NCBI GenBank assembly: GCA_947307255.1 | Contig: CAMZIO010000001.1 | Span: 1 to 64,000, forward strand | Reading direction: 5' to 3' | Length of the DNA stretch: 64,000 nt | From: an uncultured Clostridia bacterium | GTDB taxonomy: Bacteria; Bacillota; Clostridia; Oscillospirales; Oscillospiraceae | Part shown: positions 27,915-36,764 of the stretch, piece after piece | Position numbering within the stretch: the first letter of the stretch is position 1 | Layout: each line of letters starts with the position of its first letter | Program-made: the position numbers and the translations under genes | The notes under the pieces: generated by a model | What the model saw: the letters and a program-made list of their open reading frames with translations, nothing else | What the model was told of the DNA's origin: nothing | The model's database searches: none

Positions 27915-27943
27915 TTGCAAATTTCAAGTAACTATATTATAAT
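27915..27943 (+). promoter_or_regulatory. promoter of cca
   Basis: TTGCAA (27915-27920), 17 bp, TATAAT (27938-27943). It is interleaved with the murC promoter on the other strand; the transcript would have about 60 bases before the cca start. Confidence 0.65.
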
Positions 27944-27958
27944 ATATCCGCTTGTCAA
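27931..27958 (-). promoter_or_regulatory. promoter of murC
   Basis: Minus strand TTGACA (27958-27953), 16 bp, TATAGT (27936-27931). Its spacer contains the -10 hexamer of the opposing cca promoter, so the two cannot easily be occupied at once. Confidence 0.7.
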
Positions 27959-28011
27959 GTACAATCCCAAAATTTTTGTTTTTCCCGAAAAAGCGGGGGG
28001 AGGATTTGACT

Positions 28012-29361
28012 ATGGATTGGTGCGTTCCAAGCTACGTCAACGCCGTGATGCAGTCGCTGCGCGCGGCGGGCTATCGCGCGTATCTCGTGGGAGGCTGTGT
28101 GCGCGACCTGCTGCGCGGGACGCAGCCGGCGGACTACGACCTGACCACCGACGCGCAGCCGGAGGCGGTGCTGGCGCGCTTTGACGCGGCGGCGCATCCG
28201 ACGGGCCTGCCGCACGGCACGGTAACCGTCGTCAGTGCGGGATATCCCGTTGAGATCACCACCATGCGGCGCGACGGGGCGTACCGCGACAACCGGCATC
28301 CGGAGCAGGTGTCGTTTACCGACCGGATCGAGGAGGACCTTGCCCGCCGGGATTTCACGGTCAACGCCATGGCGCTGGGCGCGGACGGCGTGCTGATCGA
28401 TCCCTTCGGCGGTGAGGGCGATCTGGCGGCGAAGACGCTGCGCTGCGTGGGGAAGGCAGAGGTGCGCTTCGCGGAGGACGCGCTGCGGATCTTGCGGCTG
28501 CTGCGCTTCGCCGCGGTGCTGGGCTTTGGCGTGGAGGAGGAGACGGCGCGCGCAGCGCGCGCGTTGCGCGCAAATCTTGCCAGCGTTGCGTCCGAGCGGG
28601 TGTACGCCGAGATGAACCGGCTGCTGTGCGGAGGGAACGTAACGCAGGTGCTGCTGGCATTTCCGGACGTACTCGGCGCGGTGATCGCGGAGATCCTGCC
28701 CTGTGTGGGTTTTGACCAGCGCAATCCGCACCACATTTACGACGTGTGGGGACATACGGCGCGCAGCGTCGGGTTCGTCCCGCCGCAGCGGGAGCTGAGA
28801 TGGACGATGCTGTTTCACGATTTGGGAAAGCCGCTGAGTATGACGCTTGACGAGGCGGGCGTGGGGCACTTTTACGGCCACACGGCGCTCTCGGCACAGT
28901 TGGCCGAGGCGGTTATGGAGCGGCTGCACTTTGAAAAAGCGCTCCGGGAGCAGGTGCGCGTGCAGCTCGCCTGCTTCGACGATACGTTTCCGCCGGAACG
29001 CGCGGCGCTTCACCGCGAGATGGCCAGGCGCGGACGGGAGGTTACGGGGAAGTTGCTGCTAACCAAGCTGGCGGACAACGCGGCCAAAGCCCACAACGGT
29101 CTGGCGCGCGCGCAGGCGCCCTGGCGCGCGGCACAGGAGATTTTCGATGCGCTGGCTGCGGAGGGGGCGTGCTGTGCCGTCGGCGAGCTGGCGGTGTCCG
29201 GCGCAGATCTGCTGGCGCTGGGCTTTGCGGGACGCGGCGTGGGCCTTGCGCTGCAAAAGCTGCTCGACGAGGTCGCATCGGAAAAGCTGGACAATACGCG
29301 CCCGGCGCTGCTCGCGCGCGCCCGACGGCTGCGCCGATCCGGCTTCGGCGCGGAAAAATAG
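28012..29361 (+). CDS. cca: CCA tRNA nucleotidyltransferase
   Basis: A 449-residue class II enzyme that builds or repairs the CCA end of tRNA. The nucleotidyltransferase head has LVGGCVRDLLRG and the metal-binding DYDLTTDA; DFTVNAMAL and the RRxxD-like EDALRILRLLRF follow; an HD-type region is present (WTMLFHDLGKP). ATG 28012 is seven bases after GGAGGA. The Mbeg1-like gene follows after 9 bp. Confidence 0.94.
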   Translation: MDWCVPSYVNAVMQSLRAAGYRAYLVGGCVRDLLRGTQPADYDLTTDAQPEAVLARFDAAAHPTGLPHGTVTVVSAGYPVEITTMRRDGAYRDNRHPEQVSFTDRIEEDLARRDFTVNAMALGADGVLIDPFGGEGDLAAKTLRCVGKAEVRFAEDALRILRLLRFAAVLGFGVEEETARAARALRANLASVASERVYAEMNRLLCGGNVTQVLLAFPDVLGAVIAEILPCVGFDQRNPHHIYDVWGHTARSVGFVPPQRELRWTMLFHDLGKPLSMTLDEAGVGHFYGHTALSAQLAEAVMERLHFEKALREQVRVQLACFDDTFPPERAALHREMARRGREVTGKLLLTKLADNAAKAHNGLARAQAPWRAAQEIFDALAAEGACCAVGELAVSGADLLALGFAGRGVGLALQKLLDEVASEKLDNTRPALLARARRLRRSGFGAEK

Positions 29362-29370
29362 GAGGAACGT

Positions 29371-30546
29371 ATGAACAACATTCTGGATTATCTCGACTGG
29401 CGCGGCGACGTGCCGATTTCCTTCGACGGCTTCAACGAGGTGGATAACCTGCTGCTCTCGGAGCTGAGTTTTCTGGATCTGGCCGGCATCGTGCCGGGCA
29501 TGGACGAAGAGGGCGACGTGGTGCTCTGCGACGCAGCGCAGCGCTACTTTGCACGAACCGACGGGAAAGAGCCGGACGGCGCCTGGGTGCTGACGGAAAA
29601 GATTCCCCGCCTGTTTGCGCGGATGGCGGCCGCGCCGCGCTTTGCCTCTATGCGCCTGAGTATGTTTGAAGAGCAGCACGACGAGCAGCGCGAGCAGCAG
29701 TTTGCCGCGCTGTGCTTCGAGGTGGGGGACGGAACGGTCTACGTTGCGTTCCGCGGCACGGACAACACGCTGCTGGGCTGGAAGGAAGACCTGAACATGA
29801 GCTTTTTGGACGCGATCCCCTCGCAGGAGAGCGCAGCGGCGTATCTGGCGTATGCGGCGCAGCGCTTCGGACAGCGGCGTTTGCGCGTGGGCGGGCACTC
29901 CAAGGGCGGCAATCTCGCCGTATTCAGCGCGGTGTACGCCGACGGCGCCGTGCAGGATCGCATCGAAATGGTTTACAGCAACGACGGCCCCGGCTTTCTG
30001 CGCGATATTACGCAGACGGCGGAATATCGCCGCGTGGCGCGGCGCATTCTGAAGTTGGTTCCCCAGTCGTCTGTGGTGGGGACCCTGCTGGAGGGCGAGC
30101 ACGTCAGCCAGGTCGTGCACAGCAACGCCATCGGCGTGATGCAGCACGACGGCTTTTCCTGGGAGGTGTGCGGCACGCAGTTCGTGCATCTTGCGCAGGC
30201 CTCGGCGGAGGGGAAATGGTTTGAACAGACCTTCGACGCCTGGGCTGCGGAGTTGTCCGCCCCGCAGCGCGAGGCGTTTGCCGACGCGCTCTACGGCGTG
30301 CTCACCAGCACCGGCGCGCGGACGCTGAGCGATTTGAATGCGGAGAAGCTCAAAAGCGCGGTGGGAATTCTCAAAAGCTATAAAAATCTCGACCGCGAGA
30401 CGCGCAGGGCGCTCTCCGGCGCGCTTGCGCTGCTGCTGCGGGTTGGCGCGCAAAGCGCCGTGCAGGACACCCGCCGCGAGGGGGAGCGCGAGCTGCAGGA
30501 GCTGCGAAAGCGCCTGGAGACACAGCTTCCCAAAAAGACGGAATAA
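29371..30546 (+). CDS. Mbeg1-like alpha/beta hydrolase (DUF2974)
   Basis: A 391-residue protein of the Mbeg1-like/DUF2974 family. It has a lipase-like nucleophile elbow GHSKGGN (about residues 175-181), the preceding FRGTDNTLLGWKED block and the SNDGPGF strand, all typical of the family; the substrate is unknown but probably a lipid or ester. No signal peptide is seen. It is 9 bp downstream of cca with GGAGGA before the ATG, so the two are one transcription unit. Confidence 0.85.
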   Translation: MNNILDYLDWRGDVPISFDGFNEVDNLLLSELSFLDLAGIVPGMDEEGDVVLCDAAQRYFARTDGKEPDGAWVLTEKIPRLFARMAAAPRFASMRLSMFEEQHDEQREQQFAALCFEVGDGTVYVAFRGTDNTLLGWKEDLNMSFLDAIPSQESAAAYLAYAAQRFGQRRLRVGGHSKGGNLAVFSAVYADGAVQDRIEMVYSNDGPGFLRDITQTAEYRRVARRILKLVPQSSVVGTLLEGEHVSQVVHSNAIGVMQHDGFSWEVCGTQFVHLAQASAEGKWFEQTFDAWAAELSAPQREAFADALYGVLTSTGARTLSDLNAEKLKSAVGILKSYKNLDRETRRALSGALALLLRVGAQSAVQDTRREGERELQELRKRLETQLPKKTE

Positions 30547-30550
30547 AACG

Positions 30551-30583
30551 CGCCCCGCGCCGTTTGCGGCGCGGGGCGGCTTG
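30551..30583 (+). terminator. GC hairpin after the Mbeg1-like gene
   Basis: A 12-bp perfect stem (30551-30562 with 30567-30578), loop TTTG; the following T run is poor (GCTTGCG), so it may be an inefficient terminator. Confidence 0.55.
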
Positions 30584-30622
30584 CGTTCGCGGCGGATCTT
30601 TTCGTTTTCTATCCGGGCGGTA

Positions 30623-30651
30623 TTGCAAAAGCGGCGGGGTTTTGCTACAAT
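30623..30651 (+). promoter_or_regulatory. promoter of DUF5693-csaB/murJ
   Basis: TTGCAA (30623-30628), 17 bp, TACAAT (30646-30651), 57 bp before the coding start. Confidence 0.65.
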
Positions 30652-30707
30652 GTATCCTGTGATAATAGGGGGCTGTGCGTCTGTGCGGCCTCATAAGGAG
30701 TGAAACG

Positions 30708-32894
30708 ATGAAAAGCCTGATCAAAAAAGACCGTATTCTCATCGCGCTTGCCATCCTCGGATTGATCGCCTCGCTGATCCCGACGGCAGCGCGTGTGCGC
30801 GCGGAGGAGGAGAACAAGTATTACGACGTGATTCTTGACTACACCAGCATCCGGGCCATGGCGCTGCAGTCGGAGTACGACGAGGGCGAGTGGCTGGATA
30901 TGCTCCGCTCTTACGGCGCGGATAAGATCGCGCTGGGCGAGGTTACGGCCAAGACGATGTCCGCCAGCGCGGTTATCCCGGTTTACGCGGCCTCCGTCAA
31001 GGAGATCCGCAGCGGCCACGGCTGGGAAAAGCGCTATCCGCAGCAGGTGGCCCAGTGGGTCGGGGAGAGCGTGGACATGGCGGACGCGCTGGTGATTGCG
31101 GAGACGCCGGAGGCGTTCGAGTGGGTGCGCCGCGCCTTTGACGAGCGTGCGGAGGACTTTTCCTGCCGCACCTATGCCGACGAAGACGGCGCGGGTTTCC
31201 TGTTTATTCCCCGCCAGAACAGCGGCCTGAGCGGTGAAAAGATGCTCGACTTGTGTCTGGGTATCTGGCCGGAAATGGCGCGGTTCATGGAAGAGCACGG
31301 GATGACCGTTATTCCCCGCACCGCGACGGTGGACGGACTCAACGGCGCAAAGTTCGCCGAGGCCTTTATCCGTGTGCTCCGGGAATATGATTCGCCTTAT
31401 TTCCTCAACAGCGGCGATTCGCTGCTGGGCTATGACGACGAAGCGGGTGAAAAACTGCTCAAGGACTATCTGCGCGACAGCGGCGTCGCCGTTGGATTGA
31501 TCGAGCAGAACGACCAGAGTCAAAACCTCGTCTGGGACGGGATCGACGAGCTGCTGGAGCAAACCGGCTACAACGCCGTGCGCATGTTCAACGAGTGGGC
31601 CTACATCCAGAACCGCTATGAATACTGCGGCTATGAGGGCGCTGAGGAGATCACCAACTCCTTCTTCCGTGCCATTGCCGAGCGCAACTGCAAGATCATC
31701 TATATGCGCATGATCCTCGAGCCGGACAACGACGTCAAGCCCGACGCGAAGGAGGAAAAGTGGACCTATATCACCGATCCTGCGGACTATGAGCAGCTCC
31801 TCGGTGATCTGGATACACGCCTGAGCGCCATCGGCTATACGCATGATACCGTGCCGCCGATGAAGCTGGATACGCCCTCCGTCCTCTGGCGCGTGCTGGA
31901 GGGGATCGGCGTGGTCGCGCTGTGCGTGCTGCTGCTTGACCTGTTCTTCTATCTGGACGACCGCTGGCGTTACGGACTGCTGATTCTGGGCGCGCTGGGC
32001 GCGGCGGGGCTTGCCCTGCTCAAGCCGCACGGCTATCAGGTGCTGCTGTCCATGGCGGGCGGCGTCGTGATGCCCGCCATTGCGGGCCTGGTGCTCTGCC
32101 GCGCCGTGGCGCAAAGACGCCGCGCGTGTCCGCAGCCGAAGTTCGGCGCCCTGCTGGGTTACTGCGTGGGGATGTCGCTCGTAACGATCCTGCTCTCATT
32201 CGGCAGCTCGGTTTTCGCGTCCTCGGCGCTCACGCAGCTTTCCTATCTGTTGGAGATGGACCTCTACCGCGGCGTGAAGATTTTGCAGCTTATTCCCATC
32301 GGCGTATTCGGCCTTGCGTATCTGCTGGTCTACGCCTATGAGGAAAGCGGTGCGAAGGCGGCCGTGCTCGCCCACGTGGGCGAGCGGGGCGAAAGGGACC
32401 GCGTGCATAAGTTCAACGCGTACTTTGCCGAGGTCATGCGTCAGCCGATGCGGCTGGGCTGGATGGCGGGGCTGGTGCTCGTAGTGGGTGCGGGCGCGTT
32501 TTTCCTGCTGGCAGGCGTCTATTACATCTACCGCACCGGCAACTCCACCAACGTCTCGGCGCTGGAGCTGCAGTTCCGCAATTTCCTGGAAAACACGCTC
32601 GTGGCGCGCCCGCGCACGAAGGAGTTTTTGATCGGCTGGCCCTGCCTGATGCTCTTTATCTGGGCGCTGCGGCGGGGGATGAACTTCCTGCCGCTGCTGT
32701 TCGGCCTGTGCGCGAGTATTGGCCTGGTGAGCATCGTGAACACATTCCTGCATATCCGCACGCCGTTCCTGCTCAGCCTGCTGCGTACCGGCTGGAGCGT
32801 GTTGTTCGGGCTGGCGATCGGCGCGGCGCTGGTATGCGCGGCGGAGCTGATCTACCGGCTGGTGAAAAGAATCGTTGGGGGAGCGCATGGTTAA
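30708..32894 (+). CDS. DUF5693 family membrane protein
   Basis: A 728-residue protein with a short N-terminal hydrophobic segment, a large extracytoplasmic part of about 370 residues (VILDYTSIRAMALQSEYD at its start) and then about nine membrane helices in the C-terminal half. This matches DUF5693, a family of unknown function that in Clostridia is commonly found next to csaB and wall-polymer genes. AAGGAG precedes ATG 30708. The end overlaps the csaB-murJ start by 8 bp, so translation is probably coupled, and the context points to cell-wall polymer work. Confidence 0.82.
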   Translation: MKSLIKKDRILIALAILGLIASLIPTAARVRAEEENKYYDVILDYTSIRAMALQSEYDEGEWLDMLRSYGADKIALGEVTAKTMSASAVIPVYAASVKEIRSGHGWEKRYPQQVAQWVGESVDMADALVIAETPEAFEWVRRAFDERAEDFSCRTYADEDGAGFLFIPRQNSGLSGEKMLDLCLGIWPEMARFMEEHGMTVIPRTATVDGLNGAKFAEAFIRVLREYDSPYFLNSGDSLLGYDDEAGEKLLKDYLRDSGVAVGLIEQNDQSQNLVWDGIDELLEQTGYNAVRMFNEWAYIQNRYEYCGYEGAEEITNSFFRAIAERNCKIIYMRMILEPDNDVKPDAKEEKWTYITDPADYEQLLGDLDTRLSAIGYTHDTVPPMKLDTPSVLWRVLEGIGVVALCVLLLDLFFYLDDRWRYGLLILGALGAAGLALLKPHGYQVLLSMAGGVVMPAIAGLVLCRAVAQRRRACPQPKFGALLGYCVGMSLVTILLSFGSSVFASSALTQLSYLLEMDLYRGVKILQLIPIGVFGLAYLLVYAYEESGAKAAVLAHVGERGERDRVHKFNAYFAEVMRQPMRLGWMAGLVLVVGAGAFFLLAGVYYIYRTGNSTNVSALELQFRNFLENTLVARPRTKEFLIGWPCLMLFIWALRRGMNFLPLLFGLCASIGLVSIVNTFLHIRTPFLLSLLRTGWSVLFGLAIGAALVCAAELIYRLVKRIVGGAHG

Positions 32895-35532
32895 CATACT
32901 CATTTCTGGCTACTACGGGTTCGACAACATCGGGGATGAATCCATTCTGCGCACGGTCATCAACAGCCTGCGCGCCAGAGTGCCGGACTGCCATTTGACG
33001 GTGCTGTCTCACAGCCCGGAGGCAACGAGCGAGAAATACGGCGTGGACGCAGTGGAGCGGATGTCGCCGCGCGCGATCGTGCGCGCGCTGCGCCGCTGCG
33101 ATCTGCTGATCTCCGGCGGCGGAAGCCTGCTGCAGGACGTAACCAGCAGCAAAAGCATCCACTATTATCTTGCCATCATCCGCCTGGCTAAGCTGTTTGG
33201 CAAAAAGGTGTTTATTTACTCGCAGGGTATCGGCCCGATCGACCGCCCGCTCAATCGCCGCGCCGCGGCTGCCGCGCTGCGCAGGGTGGACGGGATCGTC
33301 GTGCGGGACGAACGCTCGGCGGATCTGCTTGCGGAAATCGGCGTTCCGCGGGAGAAGGCGGTCATCACGGCCGATCCCGTGATCCGTATGCTGCCGTCGG
33401 ACACGACGGCCGGACGCGCGGCGGTGGAGAAGGCCGGGGGACATCCGGGCAAAAAGCTGACCGTAGGCTGGGCGATCCGCGAGCGGGATACGGACAGCCC
33501 CTTCGTCCGCGAGGCGGAGGAATGCATCCGCTGGCTCAAGGAGACGTACGACGCGGAATCCATCCTCATCCCGTTTCATTATGAGGAGGATCGAGACGTT
33601 TCCTGCGCCATTGCCGACCGGCTGGACGGTGCGGCGTACTGCATCCGTGAAAAATACCTCTCGGAGGATACGCTTTCGATCATCGGCAATATGGACGTGA
33701 TGGTCGGGATGCGTCTGCACTCGCTGATTTATGCCGCCATCATGGGCGTGCCGATGATCGGTATTTCCTACGATCCAAAGTGCACGGCGTTCATGAACTC
33801 CGTGGGCGTGGAGAAGCTGAGCACCAAGGAGAGCTTTACCGCCGAGGCGTTCAAACGGGAATTTGCGCGGATCATGGAGCACGGAGCGGAGCAGACGCAA
33901 ACCGTCGCCCTGCACATGGACCAGCTGCGGCGAAAGCTCGACACCAACGAAGAGATGATATGTAACATCATGGAAGAAAAAAAGACGGAAAACCCGCCGG
34001 AGACGAAGGCGGAGAATACGGACAAGGCCAAGGTCAAAACAGCCGGCGCGATCGGGCTGGTATTCGTGCTGACGCTGGCGGCGAAGCTGCTGGGCGTGGT
34101 GCGCGAGATGCTCCAGGCCAGTTATTTCGGCACCGGGGTGGATGCGGATCTGTTCACCGCGTCGTATAACTCCACGCTCTATCTCTTTACCACCGTGTGT
34201 TACGCGCTGTGCATCGCGGCGGTACCGATTCTGACCAAGGAATTTGCCGCCGAGCGAAAACGCGGCATCCGCGCGGCGAATAACCTTGTTACGCTGACGC
34301 TGGCGCTGAGCGTCGCAGTCGTCGCCGTTTGGCAGATCCTGGCGTCCACGCCGCTCATCGGCATGATCTGGGACGTGCAGGCGGGCGAGTTGGCGCGTCT
34401 GGTGCGCTATATCCGCATCATGGCCTGCGCGCTGCCCGTGGTGGCGGCGGCGTATCTGATGGTGGCGCTGTTCCAGGCCACGGATCACTACGAGCTGCAG
34501 GGCAGCATGAGCATCCCCTACAACGTCTTTCTGGCGGCGTACCTGTTTCTCTGCGGTACGCGCTTCGGCATCGGAGGCGTGGTGGTGGCCAGCGCGGCGG
34601 CGTGGCTGCTGCAGCTTGCCATGAGCTTGCCCTATGCGCGGAAGGAGCGCTACGTCTACCGCCCGACGTTGGATCTCAGGGCGGGCTACGTGGGAGGTTA
34701 TTTCAAAACCGCCGTGGTTACGGTGCTCACCACGTCGGTATTCCTGTTTTGTTATCTCATCGACACGTCCACGGCGGCGTCGTTCAGCAACGGCGCGGTC
34801 AGCGCGTTTTACTATGCTGACAAGCTCTTTACGCCGCTGACCACCACGGTGCTATACAGTATCAGCGCCGTGATGTTCCCGCGCTTCAACCGCGTGTTTG
34901 CCAAGGATGATACGAAGGCCTACCTGGGATATATCTGGAACGTAACGGAAAATACGCTGCTGTTCATCTTCCCGGTGTGCGCGATGATGTGCGCGTTCGG
35001 CACGGATATCATCCGCGTGATTTTTGAAAACGGCAGCTTCAACGGCGAATCCACCGCCGCCACCGGCCGAATCTTCATGATGTACGCGCTGGGCATGAGC
35101 GCGTTCAGTATGCTGGATCTTTTGAACAAGGCCTATTACGCTATGAAAAAGACGCTCGTACCGCTGCTGATCAACCTCGGCATTCTGGCGCTCAATGTGA
35201 TTCTCAACCGGTTTTTCCACACCGGTGCGGGCGTTGCGCTCGCCACGTCGCTGGCGATTACGCTGGGCGCGCTGGTGATGCTGTTTCAGCTCTTCCACGG
35301 CGTGGGCGTGCTGCGCGCGCTGCCGCTGGGGAAGGGACTCCTTGCCACCGGCGTGATGGGCGCGTTCCTGTACTTTGGGCGTAATCTGTTGGTGAATGGC
35401 GACGAGAGCAAGATCATGCTGGTCATCAAGTGCGGCATGGTCGGCGTTGTCGGCTGCGTGATCTATCTCGGCGTCAGCCTGCTGCTGCGTCAGCAGATCA
35501 TGTCGGAGCTTCTGCACAGGTTCAAAAAGTAA
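32887..35532 (+). CDS. csaB-murJ: CsaB polysaccharide pyruvyl transferase fused to MurJ lipid II flippase
   Basis: One uninterrupted 881-residue frame joins two normally separate proteins. Residues 1-350 are CsaB: ISGYYGFDNIGDE, LLISGGGSLLQD, YSQGIGPI and VGMRLHSLIYA. CsaB adds pyruvate to the secondary wall polymer, the ligand of SLH domains. After a Lys/Glu-rich linker (about residues 355-378) the MurJ/MviN flippase follows with about 13-14 helices: LAAKLLGVVREMLQASYFG, FYYADKLFTPLTTTV and IRVIFENGSF. In-frame ATGs exist at 33955 and 33970 but have no good ribosome site, so a separate MurJ product is possible but not favoured. The start has GGGGGAG a few bases upstream. Upstream DUF5693 overlaps by 8 bp. 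Confidence 0.9.
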   Translation: MVNILISGYYGFDNIGDESILRTVINSLRARVPDCHLTVLSHSPEATSEKYGVDAVERMSPRAIVRALRRCDLLISGGGSLLQDVTSSKSIHYYLAIIRLAKLFGKKVFIYSQGIGPIDRPLNRRAAAAALRRVDGIVVRDERSADLLAEIGVPREKAVITADPVIRMLPSDTTAGRAAVEKAGGHPGKKLTVGWAIRERDTDSPFVREAEECIRWLKETYDAESILIPFHYEEDRDVSCAIADRLDGAAYCIREKYLSEDTLSIIGNMDVMVGMRLHSLIYAAIMGVPMIGISYDPKCTAFMNSVGVEKLSTKESFTAEAFKREFARIMEHGAEQTQTVALHMDQLRRKLDTNEEMICNIMEEKKTENPPETKAENTDKAKVKTAGAIGLVFVLTLAAKLLGVVREMLQASYFGTGVDADLFTASYNSTLYLFTTVCYALCIAAVPILTKEFAAERKRGIRAANNLVTLTLALSVAVVAVWQILASTPLIGMIWDVQAGELARLVRYIRIMACALPVVAAAYLMVALFQATDHYELQGSMSIPYNVFLAAYLFLCGTRFGIGGVVVASAAAWLLQLAMSLPYARKERYVYRPTLDLRAGYVGGYFKTAVVTVLTTSVFLFCYLIDTSTAASFSNGAVSAFYYADKLFTPLTTTVLYSISAVMFPRFNRVFAKDDTKAYLGYIWNVTENTLLFIFPVCAMMCAFGTDIIRVIFENGSFNGESTAATGRIFMMYALGMSAFSMLDLLNKAYYAMKKTLVPLLINLGILALNVILNRFFHTGAGVALATSLAITLGALVMLFQLFHGVGVLRALPLGKGLLATGVMGAFLYFGRNLLVNGDESKIMLVIKCGMVGVVGCVIYLGVSLLLRQQIMSELLHRFKK

Positions 35533-35554
35533 AAAAGCGGCGCGGCCGTTTATT

Positions 35555-35595
35555 GAAAACAAGGGCTGAATGCATCGCATTCAGCCCTTGTTTTC
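35555..35595. terminator. bidirectional terminator between csaB-murJ and ruvX
   Basis: A 19-bp perfect stem (35555-35573 with 35577-35595), loop ATC. It includes the last codons of ruvX, which ends inside the hairpin, and has TTTT in the outer arm. Confidence 0.88.
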
Positions 35596-36036
35596 CTCTG
35601 CTTCGGTTTTACTTTGCTCCAGCCTGCGGCGGTAGAGGGTCAGATACCCCTCCAGTATCAGCGCGGCGGCCACCGCGTCCACCGTCTTCTTGCGCTCCCT
35701 GGCGCGCTTGCCGTTGCCGGCGAGGATGTTGTGCGCGTCCACGGTGGTGCGCCGCTCGTCCCAGAGCGTTACGGGCAGAAGCGTCGTCTCGCGCAGCAGC
35801 GCGGCAAAGCCCTCGGCCTTTTCGGCGCGCGGCCCGCGCGTGCCGTCCATATTGACCGGGTGGCCGAGTACCAGCTCGCCGACCGCGTGTTCGGCGGCGA
35901 GAACGCGAATTTTTTCCGCGACGTCCTCCGGCCGATAGGCGGTGATGACGGTGGAGTAGCCGACCAGTGTGAGCGTGCGGTCGGAGACGGCAATGCCGGT
36001 GTGCGCGTCGCCGTAGTCGATGGCCATGATTTTCAG
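35581..36036 (-). CDS. ruvX: RuvX/YqgF family Holliday-junction resolvase-like nuclease
   Basis: A 148-151 residue RNase H-fold protein of the YqgF family, implicated in pre-16S rRNA maturation and DNA junction cleavage. Motifs: AIDYGDAHTGIAVSD with the first catalytic Asp, ELVLGHPVNMDG, WDERRTTVDA and the last Asp in KKTVDAVAAALIL. The start is unusual: the conserved beginning K-I-x-A-I-D-Y-G is covered only if a CTG at 36036 is used, and AGGAGG (36050-36045) lies eight bases before that CTG. The first ATG (36027) is 17 bases from it. If CTG is not used the protein begins MAIDYG. Confidence 0.88.
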   Translation of the reverse strand: MKIMAIDYGDAHTGIAVSDRTLTLVGYSTVITAYRPEDVAEKIRVLAAEHAVGELVLGHPVNMDGTRGPRAEKAEGFAALLRETTLLPVTLWDERRTTVDAHNILAGNGKRARERKKTVDAVAAALILEGYLTLYRRRLEQSKTEAEENKG

Positions 36037-36204
36037 AAAAAACGCCTCCTTCTTGTTCACTTCGTTTTGGCTATCATACCCGAAAGCCGCCGCAAAATCA
36101 AGGGGGACGAGCGGACGCGCTGCACGTTTGTGCGGGGAAAAGAAAGCCGCCGCGTACCGCTGCGCTGAAAATACGGAAATTTCCGGGTTTTTTCGAAAAA
36201 ATGC

Positions 36205-36234
36205 TTGACCGGCGGGGGATAAGTGTGGTATAGT
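36205..36234 (+). promoter_or_regulatory. promoter of the rpmG-secE-nusG-rplKA cluster
   Basis: TTGACC (36205-36210), 18 bp, TATAGT (36229-36234). It gives a leader of about 140 bases before rpmG. Confidence 0.75.
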
Positions 36235-36240
36235 TCCAAT

Positions 36241-36378
36241 TACCTGTGAAAGAGGGCTTTCTTTTTGTGCGCATTTTTCGCTTTTCACGCACGGGGAAAA
36301 CACCCCTCTAAAATCCAAGCAGGGAGGCAATCGGCAGCCGGATGCTACCAGGCTGCCAGAATAAGGAGGTGCCGTTAG
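36241..36378 (+). other. untranslated leader before rpmG
   Basis: The leader can fold: GTGCG and CGCAC enclose a T-rich loop, GAGGG pairs with a later CCCTC, and GGCAGCC pairs with GGCTGCC (about 36333-36358). It ends in AAGGAGGTG before rpmG. Whether it is regulatory cannot be told from one sequence. Confidence 0.4.
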
Positions 36379-36528
36379 ATGCGCGTTAAGATCACGCTCA
36401 GATGCAACGAGTGCAAGCAGAGAAACTACAACACGATGAAGAACAAGAAGAACACCCCGGACAAGCTTGAGTTGAACAAGTATTGCCCCTTCTGCAGAAA
36501 GCACACCGTACACACCGAAACGAAGTAA
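36379..36528 (+). CDS. rpmG: 50S ribosomal protein L33
   Basis: A 49-residue ribosomal protein starting [17 protein letters not shown]. It has two CxxC pairs (CNEC and CPFC), the zinc-binding form of L33. AAGGAGGTG lies just upstream. It heads the rpmG-secE-nusG order usual in Firmicutes. Confidence 0.97.
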   Translation: MRVKITLRCNECKQRNYNTMKNKKNTPDKLELNKYCPFCRKHTVHTETK

Positions 36529-36545
36529 GAAAGGCAGTGTAGAAC

Positions 36546-36752
36546 ATGGCAGAAGAAAAGAAAAAGGACCGCGCCAAGTGGTTCCGCGAAATGAAAAGCG
36601 AGCTGAAGAAGGTCGTATGGCCCACGCCGCAAAAGACGATGAAGGACACCGGCACGGTGCTTCTGTGCTCCCTGGTCGTCGGCGCGTGCATCTGGCTGTT
36701 CGACTATGTTGCCGTTTCCGCAGTACGTCTGCTGATCGGCCTGGCGGGTTAA
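36546..36752 (+). CDS. secE: preprotein translocase subunit SecE
   Basis: A 68-residue single-span subunit of the Sec channel. A charged cytosolic N-terminal part with the family motif EMKSELKKVVWPTPQ precedes one C-terminal membrane helix (about residues 38-65). It lies between rpmG and nusG as expected. Confidence 0.96.
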   Translation: MAEEKKKDRAKWFREMKSELKKVVWPTPQKTMKDTGTVLLCSLVVGACIWLFDYVAVSAVRLLIGLAG

Positions 36753-36764
36753 GAGGAGCGCGGC

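Noticed and set aside
12799-30583. The similar GC hairpins at 12801 and 30551 as copies of one repeat
   Set aside because: The shared GCCCCGCG core is short and typical of terminators in this G+C-rich genome; flanks are unrelated.
33955-35532. A separate murJ gene starting at an internal ATG
   Set aside because: No Shine-Dalgarno site at a proper distance from the ATG at 33955 or 33970, and the frame continues from csaB without a stop; kept as an alternative only.
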